Shown here piece by piece: positions 9,162-17,502 of a stretch of DNA of 38,468 nucleotides (position 1 is the first letter of the stretch; every line of letters starts with the position of its first letter). The DNA comes from Sulfurimonas sp. (GTDB lineage: Bacteria > Campylobacterota > Campylobacteria > Campylobacterales > Sulfurimonadaceae), in the NCBI GenBank assembly GCA_027448805.1, contig DAIDMU010000094.1, positions 1 to 38,468 of the forward strand, in the 5' to 3' direction. The position numbers were made by a program, and so were the translations under genes. The notes beneath the pieces are model-generated. The model saw only the letters and a program-made list of their open reading frames with translations. It ran no database searches and was not told the DNA's origin.

Positions 9162-9169
9162 GATTTTTG

Positions 9170-9191
9170 GATACTTTTTTAAAAAAGTATC
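9170..9191. repeat. Perfect 22-base palindrome
   Basis: Two 11-base arms (9170-9180 and 9181-9191, starting GATACTTTTTT) are exactly complementary with no spacer. It lies just after the 133-base palindromic element. It is not followed by a T-run, so it is not an obvious terminator. Confidence 0.5.
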
Positions 9192-9247
9192 AAGGAACTA
9201 TATAAATCAAAAGTTGAATAAAAGGAAGAAGTGTTCTTGGGGTGTAA

Positions 9248-9280
9248 CGACGCAGAAGGTGCGTCGCTATTTTGATTTTA
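9248..9280 (+). terminator. Hairpin with T-rich tail (plus strand)
   Basis: A 7-bp stem CGACGCA/TGCGTCG (9248-9254 with 9260-9266) has a 5-base loop and is followed by CTATTTTGATTTTA. It would end plus-strand transcripts coming from the diguanylate cyclase gene. It shares its layout with the hairpin at 16072-16100. Confidence 0.55.
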
Positions 9281-9281
9281 A

Positions 9282-10394
9282 TTAATGTTTAGTGCTGCAA
9301 GCAGAAACACCCGGAGGAGTTGTGGGCTGAACGCTCTCATTGCTAGCTCCGCCTTTTGCATTTACCTCTTCAATTGTAGCCCAAATAGACGCTGCAGCAG
9401 CCATATAACGCTTTGCACTCTCGCTGGTTGGATTTACGAATGTAATAGGTTTACCCTCATCCCCGCCGGTTCTTATGCTTTGCTCAATCGGAATCTCCGC
9501 AATTATTTTAGTACCAAACTCATCCGCCATAGGCTGTGAAGTTCCTTTTCCAAAGATGTCATACTCCACACCTGTATCTGGTGCTATAAATCCGCTCATA
9601 TTCTCAACAATTCCCGCTATTGGGATATTTAATTTTTTAAACATATCAAGCGAGCGGCGAGAGTCATCAAGAGATACCGCCTGAGGAGTTGTAACTGTTA
9701 GTCCTGCAGTTACAGGCACGCTTTGAGCCAATGTAAGCTGAGCGTCACCAGTTCCAGGAGGCATATCGATAACTAAAACATCTAAGTCGCTCCATAAAAT
9801 ATCTCTCAAGAACTGTTCAATTGCCTTCATAATCATAGCACCGCGCCACATAAGCGACTGTCCGTCTTCCATAAGAGAGCCCATAGACATAACCTCTAAT
9901 CCATAAGCTTTAATGGGGAGAACTTTGTTTCCAGTTACTTCAGGTTTAACGTTTGCTATTCCCAACATACGAGGGATATTTGGTCCGTATATGTCGGCAT
10001 CAAGCAAGCCAACTTTTTTACCTTGAGCTGCAAGAGCGATAGCAATGTTTACGGATGTTGTTGATTTACCAACCCCGCCCTTGCCAGAGCTAACCATTAA
10101 AAAGTTTTTGATGTGTGGCGCTATGTTTTTGCTTTTTGGTTTTGGAGCTTCCGGCATTTTTGGAGCTTTTATATTTACAGCAACATTACCGGCACCTACT
10201 GCTTTTAACTCTGCCGTTGCATCGTCTATAATCTGCTGTGCAACTTCAGGCGCACTTGATGTAATGTCCACGTTAAAACTGACATCACTTCCGTTTATTT
10301 CTATACTATTTACAAAACCAAAAGTTACAATATCCTTGGTAAAACCAGGATACAAAACTTTTGATAGTGCTGAATTTACAATATCTTTAGTCAT
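9282..10394 (-). CDS. mrp: Mrp/ApbC family iron-sulfur cluster carrier ATPase, CxxC motif absent
   Basis: The 370-residue protein has an N-terminal MIP18/DUF59-like domain (about 1-75), then a deviant Walker A P-loop GKGGVGKSTTSVNIA (about 104-118), the switch DADIYGPNIPRMLG and VIDMPPGTGDAQLTLAQ. Mrp/Nbp35 ATPases carry [4Fe-4S] clusters to client enzymes in the cytoplasm. The usual CxxC after ENMS is replaced here (ENMSGFIAPDTGVEYDIFG), and the only cysteine in the protein is near the C-terminal end (SACSTKH). The start has a good AAGGAAA site. It follows thiC on the same strand after a 91-base gap; ThiC is itself a [4Fe-4S] radical-SAM enzyme. Confidence 0.92.
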   Translation of the reverse strand: MTKDIVNSALSKVLYPGFTKDIVTFGFVNSIEINGSDVSFNVDITSSAPEVAQQIIDDATAELKAVGAGNVAVNIKAPKMPEAPKPKSKNIAPHIKNFLMVSSGKGGVGKSTTSVNIAIALAAQGKKVGLLDADIYGPNIPRMLGIANVKPEVTGNKVLPIKAYGLEVMSMGSLMEDGQSLMWRGAMIMKAIEQFLRDILWSDLDVLVIDMPPGTGDAQLTLAQSVPVTAGLTVTTPQAVSLDDSRRSLDMFKKLNIPIAGIVENMSGFIAPDTGVEYDIFGKGTSQPMADEFGTKIIAEIPIEQSIRTGGDEGKPITFVNPTSESAKRYMAAAASIWATIEEVNAKGGASNESVQPTTPPGVSACSTKH

Positions 10395-10485
10395 TTATCT
10401 TTATTTCCTTCATAAATTTTATTTTTTGTAACTCTACCATAATTAAATAAGACAAAAATTATCCTATATCAATTAATTATCTTTT

Positions 10486-11895
<1,410 letters not shown>

Positions 11896-11939
11896 CTATA
11901 AAAATTATATATAATATATATTTAAAGTACTGGAAATAT

Positions 11940-11981
11940 AATCAAATAAAGTTAATATAATATTAAGTTGATTATTTGATT
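11940..11981. promoter_or_regulatory. Nested dyad symmetry in the thiC/ispDF divergent region
   Basis: AATCAAATAA (11940-11949) and TTATTTGATT (11972-11981) are exact reverse complements. Between them is a perfect 15-base palindrome (11952-11966). The two dyads have nearly the same centre. The region separates divergent thiC and ispDF and could be an operator or cruciform-prone DNA. The extreme AT content raises the chance level. Confidence 0.35.
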
Positions 11982-12093
11982 TAATAATTTATATATTGTT
12001 TGAATATTTTGCAGAGATAATTTACAAGTTCAAGATAAAAAAAAGCTTTCGGCGTGTATAATTTCGTAACACTTAAAGATTTCAGGAGTATGA

Positions 12094-13215
12094 TTGTCTA
12101 ATTTGACACTTATTTTGCTTGCAGCAGGTAGTTCATCGCGCTTTGGACTAGGTGTTAAAAAGCAGTGGCTCAGAGTTGGAAGTTATCCATTGTGGCAATT
12201 TGTAGCAGCCAAATTTGAAAAAACCGACTATTTTAATAAAATAATTATCACCTCGTCTGCCGATGATATAGCGTCTATGAAAAACTATGCCTCTTATACT
12301 TTTGTTGAGGGTGGTGCCACCAGACAGCAATCTCTAAAAAACGCTCTTTTGCATGTAGATACGGAGTATGTTTTAGTCAGCGATATAGCGCGTTCTTGCA
12401 TCAGTGATGAGTTTTTAAAAAGCATTATCTCTCATGTTGGCAGGAGCGATTGTATAGTTCCTTATTTAAAAGTTACGGACACTATTGTTTATGAGTCTAA
12501 AACCATAGACAGAGAGAAGGTGATGAGAATTCAAACTCCGCAGCTCTCACGCTCATCTGCACTGAAAGATGCTCTTCTTTTAAATGAGGAGTTTACGGAT
12601 GAGAGCAGTGCCATTGCTGCAAACGGAGGAAAAAGAGAGTTTATTTTGGGCGAAGAGAGTGCCCACAAGATAACCCACATAGAGGACTTAAAAGGGCTTG
12701 CCTGTCTTACTCCGCCATCAAACGATACTCTTAGCGGAGTAGGATTTGATGTCCACGCTTTTGATACAAAAGGCGACATGTATCTTGGCGGCGTGAAGAT
12801 AGAGTCTGATTATGGGTTTATTGCCCACAGCGACGGGGACGTAGCGATTCACGCACTTATAGATGCCCTGCTCGGTGCTGCAGGGATGGGAGATGTCGGC
12901 ATGATGTTTCCAGACAGCAGTGACATATACAAAAATATAGACTCAAAAGAGCTCTTAAAAAGAGTCGTTACAAAACTTAACGATTTTGGTTTTGTTATTG
13001 TAAATGTAGATTTGACGATAGCGGCAGAGAAGCCAAAACTGGGCAACTATAAACTTGCCATGAGAAAAACTCTCAGCGCTATTTTAAAAATAGACGCCAG
13101 CAGGGTAAACATAAAGGCGACAACAACCGAGAAGCTTGGTTTTATCGGCAGAGGCGAAGGTGTAGGCGTAATTGCAAATGCAAATTTAAAATATTTTGAT
13201 TGGACAAAAATTTGA
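12094..13215 (+). CDS. ispDF: Bifunctional IspD/IspF isoprenoid enzyme
   Basis: The 373-residue fusion has an IspD cytidylyltransferase half (LAAGSSSRFG and VKKQW near the start, ending around residue 200) and an IspF half from about 210 (GVGFDVHAF metal site, SDGDVAIHALIDALLGA, TTTEKLGFIGRGEG). It catalyses two steps of the MEP pathway to isopentenyl diphosphate. The fusion is typical of Campylobacterota. The start is TTG, with AGGAG five bases before it; the nearby ATG at 12090 opens only a three-codon frame. It overlaps the next gene, beginning the operon ispDF - HP1021-like regulator - sat-like. Confidence 0.95.
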   Translation: MSNLTLILLAAGSSSRFGLGVKKQWLRVGSYPLWQFVAAKFEKTDYFNKIIITSSADDIASMKNYASYTFVEGGATRQQSLKNALLHVDTEYVLVSDIARSCISDEFLKSIISHVGRSDCIVPYLKVTDTIVYESKTIDREKVMRIQTPQLSRSSALKDALLLNEEFTDESSAIAANGGKREFILGEESAHKITHIEDLKGLACLTPPSNDTLSGVGFDVHAFDTKGDMYLGGVKIESDYGFIAHSDGDVAIHALIDALLGAAGMGDVGMMFPDSSDIYKNIDSKELLKRVVTKLNDFGFVIVNVDLTIAAEKPKLGNYKLAMRKTLSAILKIDASRVNIKATTTEKLGFIGRGEGVGVIANANLKYFDWTKI

Positions 13216-14099
13216 AGATACTAATTATAGAAAACGAAGTTTATTTAGCCCAGAGTATCGCTACGAAATTGAGCGAACTAGGTCATATTTGTGAAATGTG
13301 CACATCAACAAGGGATGCAATAAAAAGCAATAACTATGACGTTGTTTTGCTCTCAACCAACATTAACGGTCAAGACTTTAATCCGGTTATTGAAACATTT
13401 AAAAAATCAATAATTATTCTAATGGTTTCATACATCAGCAACGACACTGTCTCCAAGCCTCTCTCAGCCGGCGCCAAAGACTACATACTAAAACCTTTTA
13501 TGATTGAAGAGCTCATTAGAAAAATAAACCATTATCAAGATTATGAAAAATTAAAGAAGAGAAATGCCGCATATGACAAATATCTGACACACACATTTGC
13601 ATCGCTCTCAAACGAGCACAACTTCGAAAATGTAGAGCTCCCCCTTTTCATATCATCCGCTTATCAAAAACATGCAGACTCTTTTGCCTTTGAATATGCA
13701 AAAAAGAAAAATCTACCGCTTCACTTTATAACGCTTAGCGATGCAAAAGCAATGAGCGAAATAGAGTCTATCACAGGAAATTCACTTATATACATTATAG
13801 ATTTTCAAACTCTCAAAAAAGGCGATAGAAAAGCTCTCTATGCAATGATAGAAAACAAAAAAGCAATAATCTCCAGCACCGACAAGATAGAAGATGATGA
13901 GTACGAGATAGTAGAGATTAAAAGCGAAAACAATATTTTTGACCAGGGAGAGATTCTTCCTATCGAAGATTATGTAAAGTTTATAGTTTTAAGTTATCAA
14001 CACAAATTTCCAGATACTGAGTTATCTAAAAAACTGGGAATCAGCCGTAAAAATTTATGGGAAAAGCGGAAGAAATATGACATCGTCAAGAAAAAATAA
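13212..14099 (+). CDS. HP1021/Cj1608-type atypical orphan response regulator
   Basis: A receiver-like domain (about 1-110) lacks the phospho-acceptor: the usual aspartate position reads LLSTNI, and the acidic pair is ENE, while the conserved lysine (LKPF) remains. A middle domain looks like a collapsed NtrC AAA+ domain with no Walker motifs. The C-terminus is a Fis-type helix-turn-helix (ELSKKLGISRKNLWEKRKKYDI is its core region). The position directly after ispDF matches Helicobacter HP1021 and Campylobacter Cj1608, phosphorylation-independent regulators tied to replication origin control and redox response. I prefer the TTG at 13212 (GGA seven bases upstream, TTGA overlap with the ispDF stop); a TTG at 13200 is the alternative. 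Only two cysteines are present. Confidence 0.8.
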   Translation: MKILIIENEVYLAQSIATKLSELGHICEMCTSTRDAIKSNNYDVVLLSTNINGQDFNPVIETFKKSIIILMVSYISNDTVSKPLSAGAKDYILKPFMIEELIRKINHYQDYEKLKKRNAAYDKYLTHTFASLSNEHNFENVELPLFISSAYQKHADSFAFEYAKKKNLPLHFITLSDAKAMSEIESITGNSLIYIIDFQTLKKGDRKALYAMIENKKAIISSTDKIEDDEYEIVEIKSENNIFDQGEILPIEDYVKFIVLSYQHKFPDTELSKKLGISRKNLWEKRKKYDIVKKK

Positions 14100-15267
14100 A
14101 ACTCTTCTTATAGACAAAGAGGCGGCGTACGCTCTTGAACTCCTAAAAGACGGGCTTCTATCTCCCGTTAAATCATTGATGGGCGAAAAAGAGAGCAAAA
14201 GTGTTTTAAAGACAGGTCTTATTGACGGCAAATCATTTCCTTTTCCTTTTATTTTGGCTCCTGCCGGAAAAATGAATGCAGAGGTGCTCTCTTCGCTTAA
14301 AAAAGGCGAAGAGATTATAATTCTTTTTGAAAAGAAACCATTTGCTTCCCTGATTGTTGATGAAGTTTTTCATGTTGACCCAAGCGATAGAATAAAACAG
14401 ATATACGGTACGGACGACATCTCTCATCCAGGTGTGCTGGCAACGCTATACAGATTGGGTTCTCTTGCCGTTAGCGGAGAATATACACTCTTAAATGAAT
14501 CGAGCAGTACAAATAAAAAAGTAATAGAAGACGCAAAAAAACTCATAAACGCAAAGCACACAACAGCTCTTGTAATGGCTGCAAATCCTCTTCATAGGGC
14601 GCATGAGAGACTTATTCGCCAAACTCTTGAAAATACCGACTTGCTTGTTATATTTTTACTAAAACCATATACAGAATCAAATCTCTCATATGATATAAGA
14701 AAAAAAGCACTTGACTTTTTTATAAACAACTTTCTGACAAAAAATCATGTTGTAGTGGTTCCTTTGGAAAATAGCTATATTTTTGCAGGATACAACGAGA
14801 TAATACTTGACGCAATAGTTGCAAAAAATTACGGCTGCGACAAACTGACAATCGGGCGAAACCATGCAGGTCTCGGTATGTTTTATGACTGTAACTCAAA
14901 CAAATCAATCATTGACAAAGTTATCGGCATAGACATAGAGATTACAGTGGCAAGCGAGTATGTTTACTGCGATAAATGCACAACACTTGTAAGTAAAAAC
15001 ACATGTCCGCACGGTCAGCACCATCAAATATCGTATCACTCAAACTCTATTTTAGAGCTTCTTGAACTCGGTATTCTGCCGCCGACTATTCTTATGAGAA
15101 AAGAGATTTCAGCAGTAATTTTATCAAAGCTGCATCCAAACAGATTTAAAAATCTGGAGAAACTCTACTATGACATACTCCCAACTGAGGGGCTTTTAGA
15201 AGAGCATACTGAGAATGATTTTTACTTGGAGCTTATGAAGCTTTATCAAACGACATCACTAACTTAA
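14077..15267 (+). CDS. sat: ATP sulfurylase-like protein (Cj1609 type) with altered active-site motifs
   Basis: The 396-residue protein has the ATP sulfurylase layout: an N-terminal PUA-like domain (about 1-150), then a nucleotidyltransferase domain with the HxxH motif NPLHRAHE (about 169-176), GRNHAG near 261, a zinc-ribbon-like CDKC...CPH segment (about 309-322) and a GILPP segment. In active enzymes the first motif is QTRNP; here it is VMAANP, so the sulfate-binding Gln and Arg are missing. The later SGTxxR motif is also replaced (SYHSNS). The gene overlaps the HP1021-like gene by 23 bases. It may be a repurposed or inactive paralogue; the symbol reflects family only. Confidence 0.75.
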   Translation: MTSSRKNKTLLIDKEAAYALELLKDGLLSPVKSLMGEKESKSVLKTGLIDGKSFPFPFILAPAGKMNAEVLSSLKKGEEIIILFEKKPFASLIVDEVFHVDPSDRIKQIYGTDDISHPGVLATLYRLGSLAVSGEYTLLNESSSTNKKVIEDAKKLINAKHTTALVMAANPLHRAHERLIRQTLENTDLLVIFLLKPYTESNLSYDIRKKALDFFINNFLTKNHVVVVPLENSYIFAGYNEIILDAIVAKNYGCDKLTIGRNHAGLGMFYDCNSNKSIIDKVIGIDIEITVASEYVYCDKCTTLVSKNTCPHGQHHQISYHSNSILELLELGILPPTILMRKEISAVILSKLHPNRFKNLEKLYYDILPTEGLLEEHTENDFYLELMKLYQTTSLT

Positions 15268-15387
15268 GATGAAAACCTTGTAAGCTCATTCTCAAAATTA
15301 CATCCTTGTAATTTTTCCGAGGCTAAAAATCAATAAAACATCGTGTTTTATCTTTTGATTTTTAGAACCGCTTACAAAGTTCTCATC
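15268..15387 (+). other. Foldable three-helix element between sat-like and pgpA
   Basis: Starting at the sat-like stop codon, an outer stem of 18 bases (15268-15285 with 15370-15387, three imperfect positions) encloses two hairpins. The first is a perfect 9-bp stem (15294-15302 with 15307-15315). The second is long: 11 bp (15323-15333 with 15355-15365) continued by 8 bp (ATAAAACA/TGTTTTAT, 15333-15340 with 15344-15351) around a TCG loop. The whole could fold as a three-way junction ending 30 bases before the pgpA start. It may be a structured leader, an RNA processing signal or a small mobile palindromic repeat. Confidence 0.5.
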
Positions 15388-15417
15388 TTCTGTTTTTTTC
15401 ACTACAAAGGAAAAGAA

Positions 15418-15924
15418 ATGAATTGGTTTTTTATAACACTAGGCTACAGCGGGCTCTCTCCAAAAGCTCCGGGAACAGTTGGAACTCTTGTTTCACTTCC
15501 TCTTGGAATGTTGATACTTATCTATTTTGGCGCCCAAACTCTATTTTTGGCAACCGTTTTAATATCAGTAGTCGCTATTCGCGAGATAAACAAGTATGAG
15601 GCAAAAAGTAGCATACATGACGACAAACGCATTGTTATAGACGAGCTTGCGGGTATGTGGTTTGCGCTTAGCGTTGCACCTGCAATAAGCGTGGGCTTAA
15701 GCGAAGTTGCGGATTTGCAAAACGGCTTTTTAGTTCAAAGTCTGCTCTCTTTTGTGCTCTTTAGATACTTTGATATTACAAAGCCGTCAATCATAGGAAG
15801 ACTTGACCGTGAAGCCAAAGGCGGAGTCGGCGTCGTGGCTGACGACATAGTTGCCGGATTTGTTGCGGGAATTTTAAGCGCCGTTATTTGGCAGGGATGG
15901 CTGCAGATTCAAAATATTATTTAG
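15418..15924 (+). CDS. pgpA: Phosphatidylglycerophosphatase A
   Basis: The 168-residue membrane protein has PgpA motifs: GYSGLSPKAPGTVGTLVSLP near the start, IVIDELAGMWF in the middle and GVGVVADDIVAGFVAG near the end, with several hydrophobic helices. PgpA dephosphorylates phosphatidylglycerophosphate to phosphatidylglycerol at the inner membrane. I choose the ATG at 15418, which has AAGGAAA just before it; the longer reading frame from 15343 runs through the hairpin element and adds residues not typical of the family. Downstream of ispDF, the HP1021-like gene and sat-like gene, this order matches the Cj1607-Cj1610 region of Campylobacter jejuni as I recall it. Confidence 0.93.
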   Translation: MNWFFITLGYSGLSPKAPGTVGTLVSLPLGMLILIYFGAQTLFLATVLISVVAIREINKYEAKSSIHDDKRIVIDELAGMWFALSVAPAISVGLSEVADLQNGFLVQSLLSFVLFRYFDITKPSIIGRLDREAKGGVGVVADDIVAGFVAGILSAVIWQGWLQIQNII

Positions 15925-15984
15925 CCTTGTAAATTTTCTAGCATCAAAAGAACTTTTATAAGTATGAAAATAAAAACGGTATCA

Positions 15985-16055
15985 AGCTATCACTTTTAAA
16001 ACCAAAAGAGTGATGTAGTTGCGATGCGCATAATGAGGAAGCATACTTAAAGTAT
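15985..16055. repeat. Hairpin-rich intergenic segment after pgpA
   Basis: An imperfect hairpin (ATCACTTTT at 15989-15997 against AAAAGAGTGAT at 16004-16014) is followed by a second small dyad, CATACTTAAAGTATG (16042-16056). With the terminator at 16072 this makes three stem-loops in about 100 bases without any ORF. Confidence 0.4.
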
Positions 16056-16071
16056 GTGACGAGTATAGCAA

Positions 16072-16100
16072 CGAAGCAAATGCTTCGCTATTTTTGTTTT
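16072..16100 (+). terminator. Rho-independent terminator after pgpA
   Basis: The stem CGAAGCA/TGCTTCG (16072-16078 with 16081-16087) has a two-base spacer and is followed by CTATTTTTGTTTT. It points along pgpA and runs into the 3' end of the convergent gene at 16099. The stem differs from that at 9248 by one compensated base pair. Confidence 0.65.
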
Positions 16101-16599
16101 AGATAAACATTGGGTCATCAGTTGGCTCTATCTCTTCAAAATCTTCTATAATCTGCTCAAACATATTCATAATTTTTTTTGCCTTGCTTGCATGTTCGTC
16201 AAATATCGCTTTTGAGGCCGGAAATGCTTCACTAAGCTCTTGATAGATTAAAACCCGCCCGTTTATATGCTTGTTTATCTCGTCAAAAGCGCCTCTTAGG
16301 TAATCTTTTGAGTTCGTATGTCTAAAGAGAGACCTAACCATTCTGATGCGCTCTTTTATCGGAATAGACTCATCTATTGCCTCGGCAATCCTCTTTATAT
16401 CAAGTCTTGAGAGATAAACCCCGCTAAGCGCCGGAGCCAAAAGTTTAGACGTCAGTGCATCTACAAACTGAGGAACAGGCTCTTCATCCTCTTTATCTCC
16501 GACATTTTGGTCTCTTTGCTCCATCTCGCCTGATGGGCAACTATTGTTTACAAACTTGTCAAACTCTGCTCTTAAATCACTTAAATCATGTGTGTTCAT
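16099..16599 (-). CDS. Conserved-looking hypothetical protein, last gene of the TorD cluster
   Basis: The 166-residue protein is acidic, soluble and largely helical by appearance. It has no signal peptide or membrane helix, and no metal motif that I recognise. The first 45 residues are polar and probably disordered; the rest (SKLLAPALSGVYLSRLDIKR onward) looks globular. It lies downstream of the AroE-like gene on the same strand, separated by 104 bases that contain a minus-strand terminator only about 20 bases before its start. Its ribosome binding site AAGGAAAAG is good. Location suggests a link with the TorD/polyferredoxin genes, but function is unknown. Confidence 0.7.
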   Translation of the reverse strand: MNTHDLSDLRAEFDKFVNNSCPSGEMEQRDQNVGDKEDEEPVPQFVDALTSKLLAPALSGVYLSRLDIKRIAEAIDESIPIKERIRMVRSLFRHTNSKDYLRGAFDEINKHINGRVLIYQELSEAFPASKAIFDEHASKAKKIMNMFEQIIEDFEEIEPTDDPMFI

Positions 16600-16619
16600 T
16601 TCTTTTCCTTAATTTTTTT

Positions 16620-16644
16620 GCAAAAAATGAAGGAAACCCTTCAT
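16620..16644 (-). terminator. Minus-strand intrinsic terminator or attenuator before the 166-residue gene
   Basis: On the minus strand a 7-bp stem (16638-16644 with 16627-16633, ATGAAGG/CCTTCAT) with a 4-base loop is followed directly by TTTTTT. It would stop transcripts from the AroE-like gene. Only about 20 bases remain before the next start codon at 16599, so the downstream gene must depend on read-through or on a promoter lying upstream of this stem. Confidence 0.65.
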
Positions 16645-16655
16645 CTATTTGTCCA

Positions 16656-16696
16656 TCAAAGGAACTCGTCCCCTTGACTTCGCTAGCCGCTACGGC
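16656..16696. repeat. Two further stem-loops between AroE-like and downstream gene
   Basis: TCAAAGGAA (16656-16664) pairs with TCCCCTTGA (16669-16677) around CTCG, allowing G-T wobbles on the minus-strand RNA. GCCG (16686-16689) pairs with CGGC (16693-16696). With the terminator they form three consecutive hairpins on the minus-strand transcript. Confidence 0.4.
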
Positions 16697-16703
16697 ACTA
16701 AAG

Positions 16704-17501
16704 TTAAAATCTCATATCGCTTTTATCGTGCTCTAAATGTCTCTTCTCTTTTAAAAACTCAAAAACAGCGCTGCTTATCTCATTCAACATATCATCATAA
16801 CCGAGATAAGAGGCGCCTAGTTCATTTGCCCTTGCCTTGAGCGGTGAAAACTCTTTTTTTTGCTTCATATCAACATTTATATTGCTAAGTTTAGTTGCCA
16901 TATTTAGAGCATTAAAATCAGAAAAATCCACTACTGCATCATAAGAAGAGAAATCTATGTTCATACAGTCTGCCATGCGGTTTATATCTGCATTTAGAAT
17001 ACCCATCTCTTTAGTAAAACCCATCAGCCTCTCTAAATCGTCATAAAAATAGCTTACATCAAAACCATTGACAAAAAAACTAAATGCCTTTGCTCTTGAG
17101 CCAACTCCTATTAGAGCCACTTTTTTAACACCTTTATCTTTTAAAAAATTTGCCAACACTCTCACACCCAAAACGTCGCCGATTAGCCTCTGCTCATCTC
17201 TTATCAAGATGTCGCACATTCCGGAACGCTTAACAGCTTCACTCGCCTCATCAACTATATCAACTACATTTTTTACATACTCGTTAGATATCAGTGCGCC
17301 GTTTACATGTGATTTTTTCATATTTGCCACCGTAAAATAGAAATCATCCTCACGTATATTCATCGGAATCATCATGGCATCTCTATTTTGGGCTTTAAAG
17401 AGCTTGTTCAGCGTTGCCGACATGCTGCTCTGCCCAGTATACTCGCCTATAAAGCCGTAAAGTTTTGTGTGATGAGATATCTCATTGCCGTTGTTCATCA
17501 T
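16704..17501 (-). CDS. Degenerate shikimate dehydrogenase (AroE)-like protein
   Basis: The 265-residue protein follows the AroE order: an N-terminal substrate-domain pattern (KLYGFIGEYTGQSSMSATLNK for the usual GxxxxxSxSPxxHN), a segment RDEQRLIGDVLGVRVLANFL matching the DGxLxGxNTDxxGF region, and a nucleotide-binding glycine loop VALIGVGSRAKAF. The catalytic lysine (normally NVTxPxK) and the aspartate of NTD are not seen, so shikimate dehydrogenase activity is unlikely. It is sandwiched in a TorD/polyferredoxin cluster, with one base between the ferredoxin stop and its ATG. I infer an NAD(P)-binding or structural role in that cluster rather than aromatic biosynthesis. Confidence 0.6.
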   Translation of the reverse strand: MMNNGNEISHHTKLYGFIGEYTGQSSMSATLNKLFKAQNRDAMMIPMNIREDDFYFTVANMKKSHVNGALISNEYVKNVVDIVDEASEAVKRSGMCDILIRDEQRLIGDVLGVRVLANFLKDKGVKKVALIGVGSRAKAFSFFVNGFDVSYFYDDLERLMGFTKEMGILNADINRMADCMNIDFSSYDAVVDFSDFNALNMATKLSNINVDMKQKKEFSPLKARANELGASYLGYDDMLNEISSAVFEFLKEKRHLEHDKSDMRF

Positions 17502-17502
17502 A

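Noticed and set aside
10045..10431. Plus-strand open frame of 128 codons opposite mrp.
   Set aside because: Lies fully antisense to the conserved P-loop region of mrp, with no start context or family resemblance; a shadow frame.
12090..12101. Micro-ORF ATG-ATT-GTC-TAA overlapping the ispDF TTG start (similar tiny ATG frames at 22209 before the rhodanese and at 28820 before mqo).
   Set aside because: Very short, AT-rich, each too close to the ribosome binding site to be a natural start; three such cases among about 39 genes do not exceed what I would expect by chance.
15343..15417. N-terminal extension of pgpA (25 extra residues).
   Set aside because: Runs through the hairpin element, adds residues unlike PgpA, and the ATG at 15418 has a strong AAGGA site.
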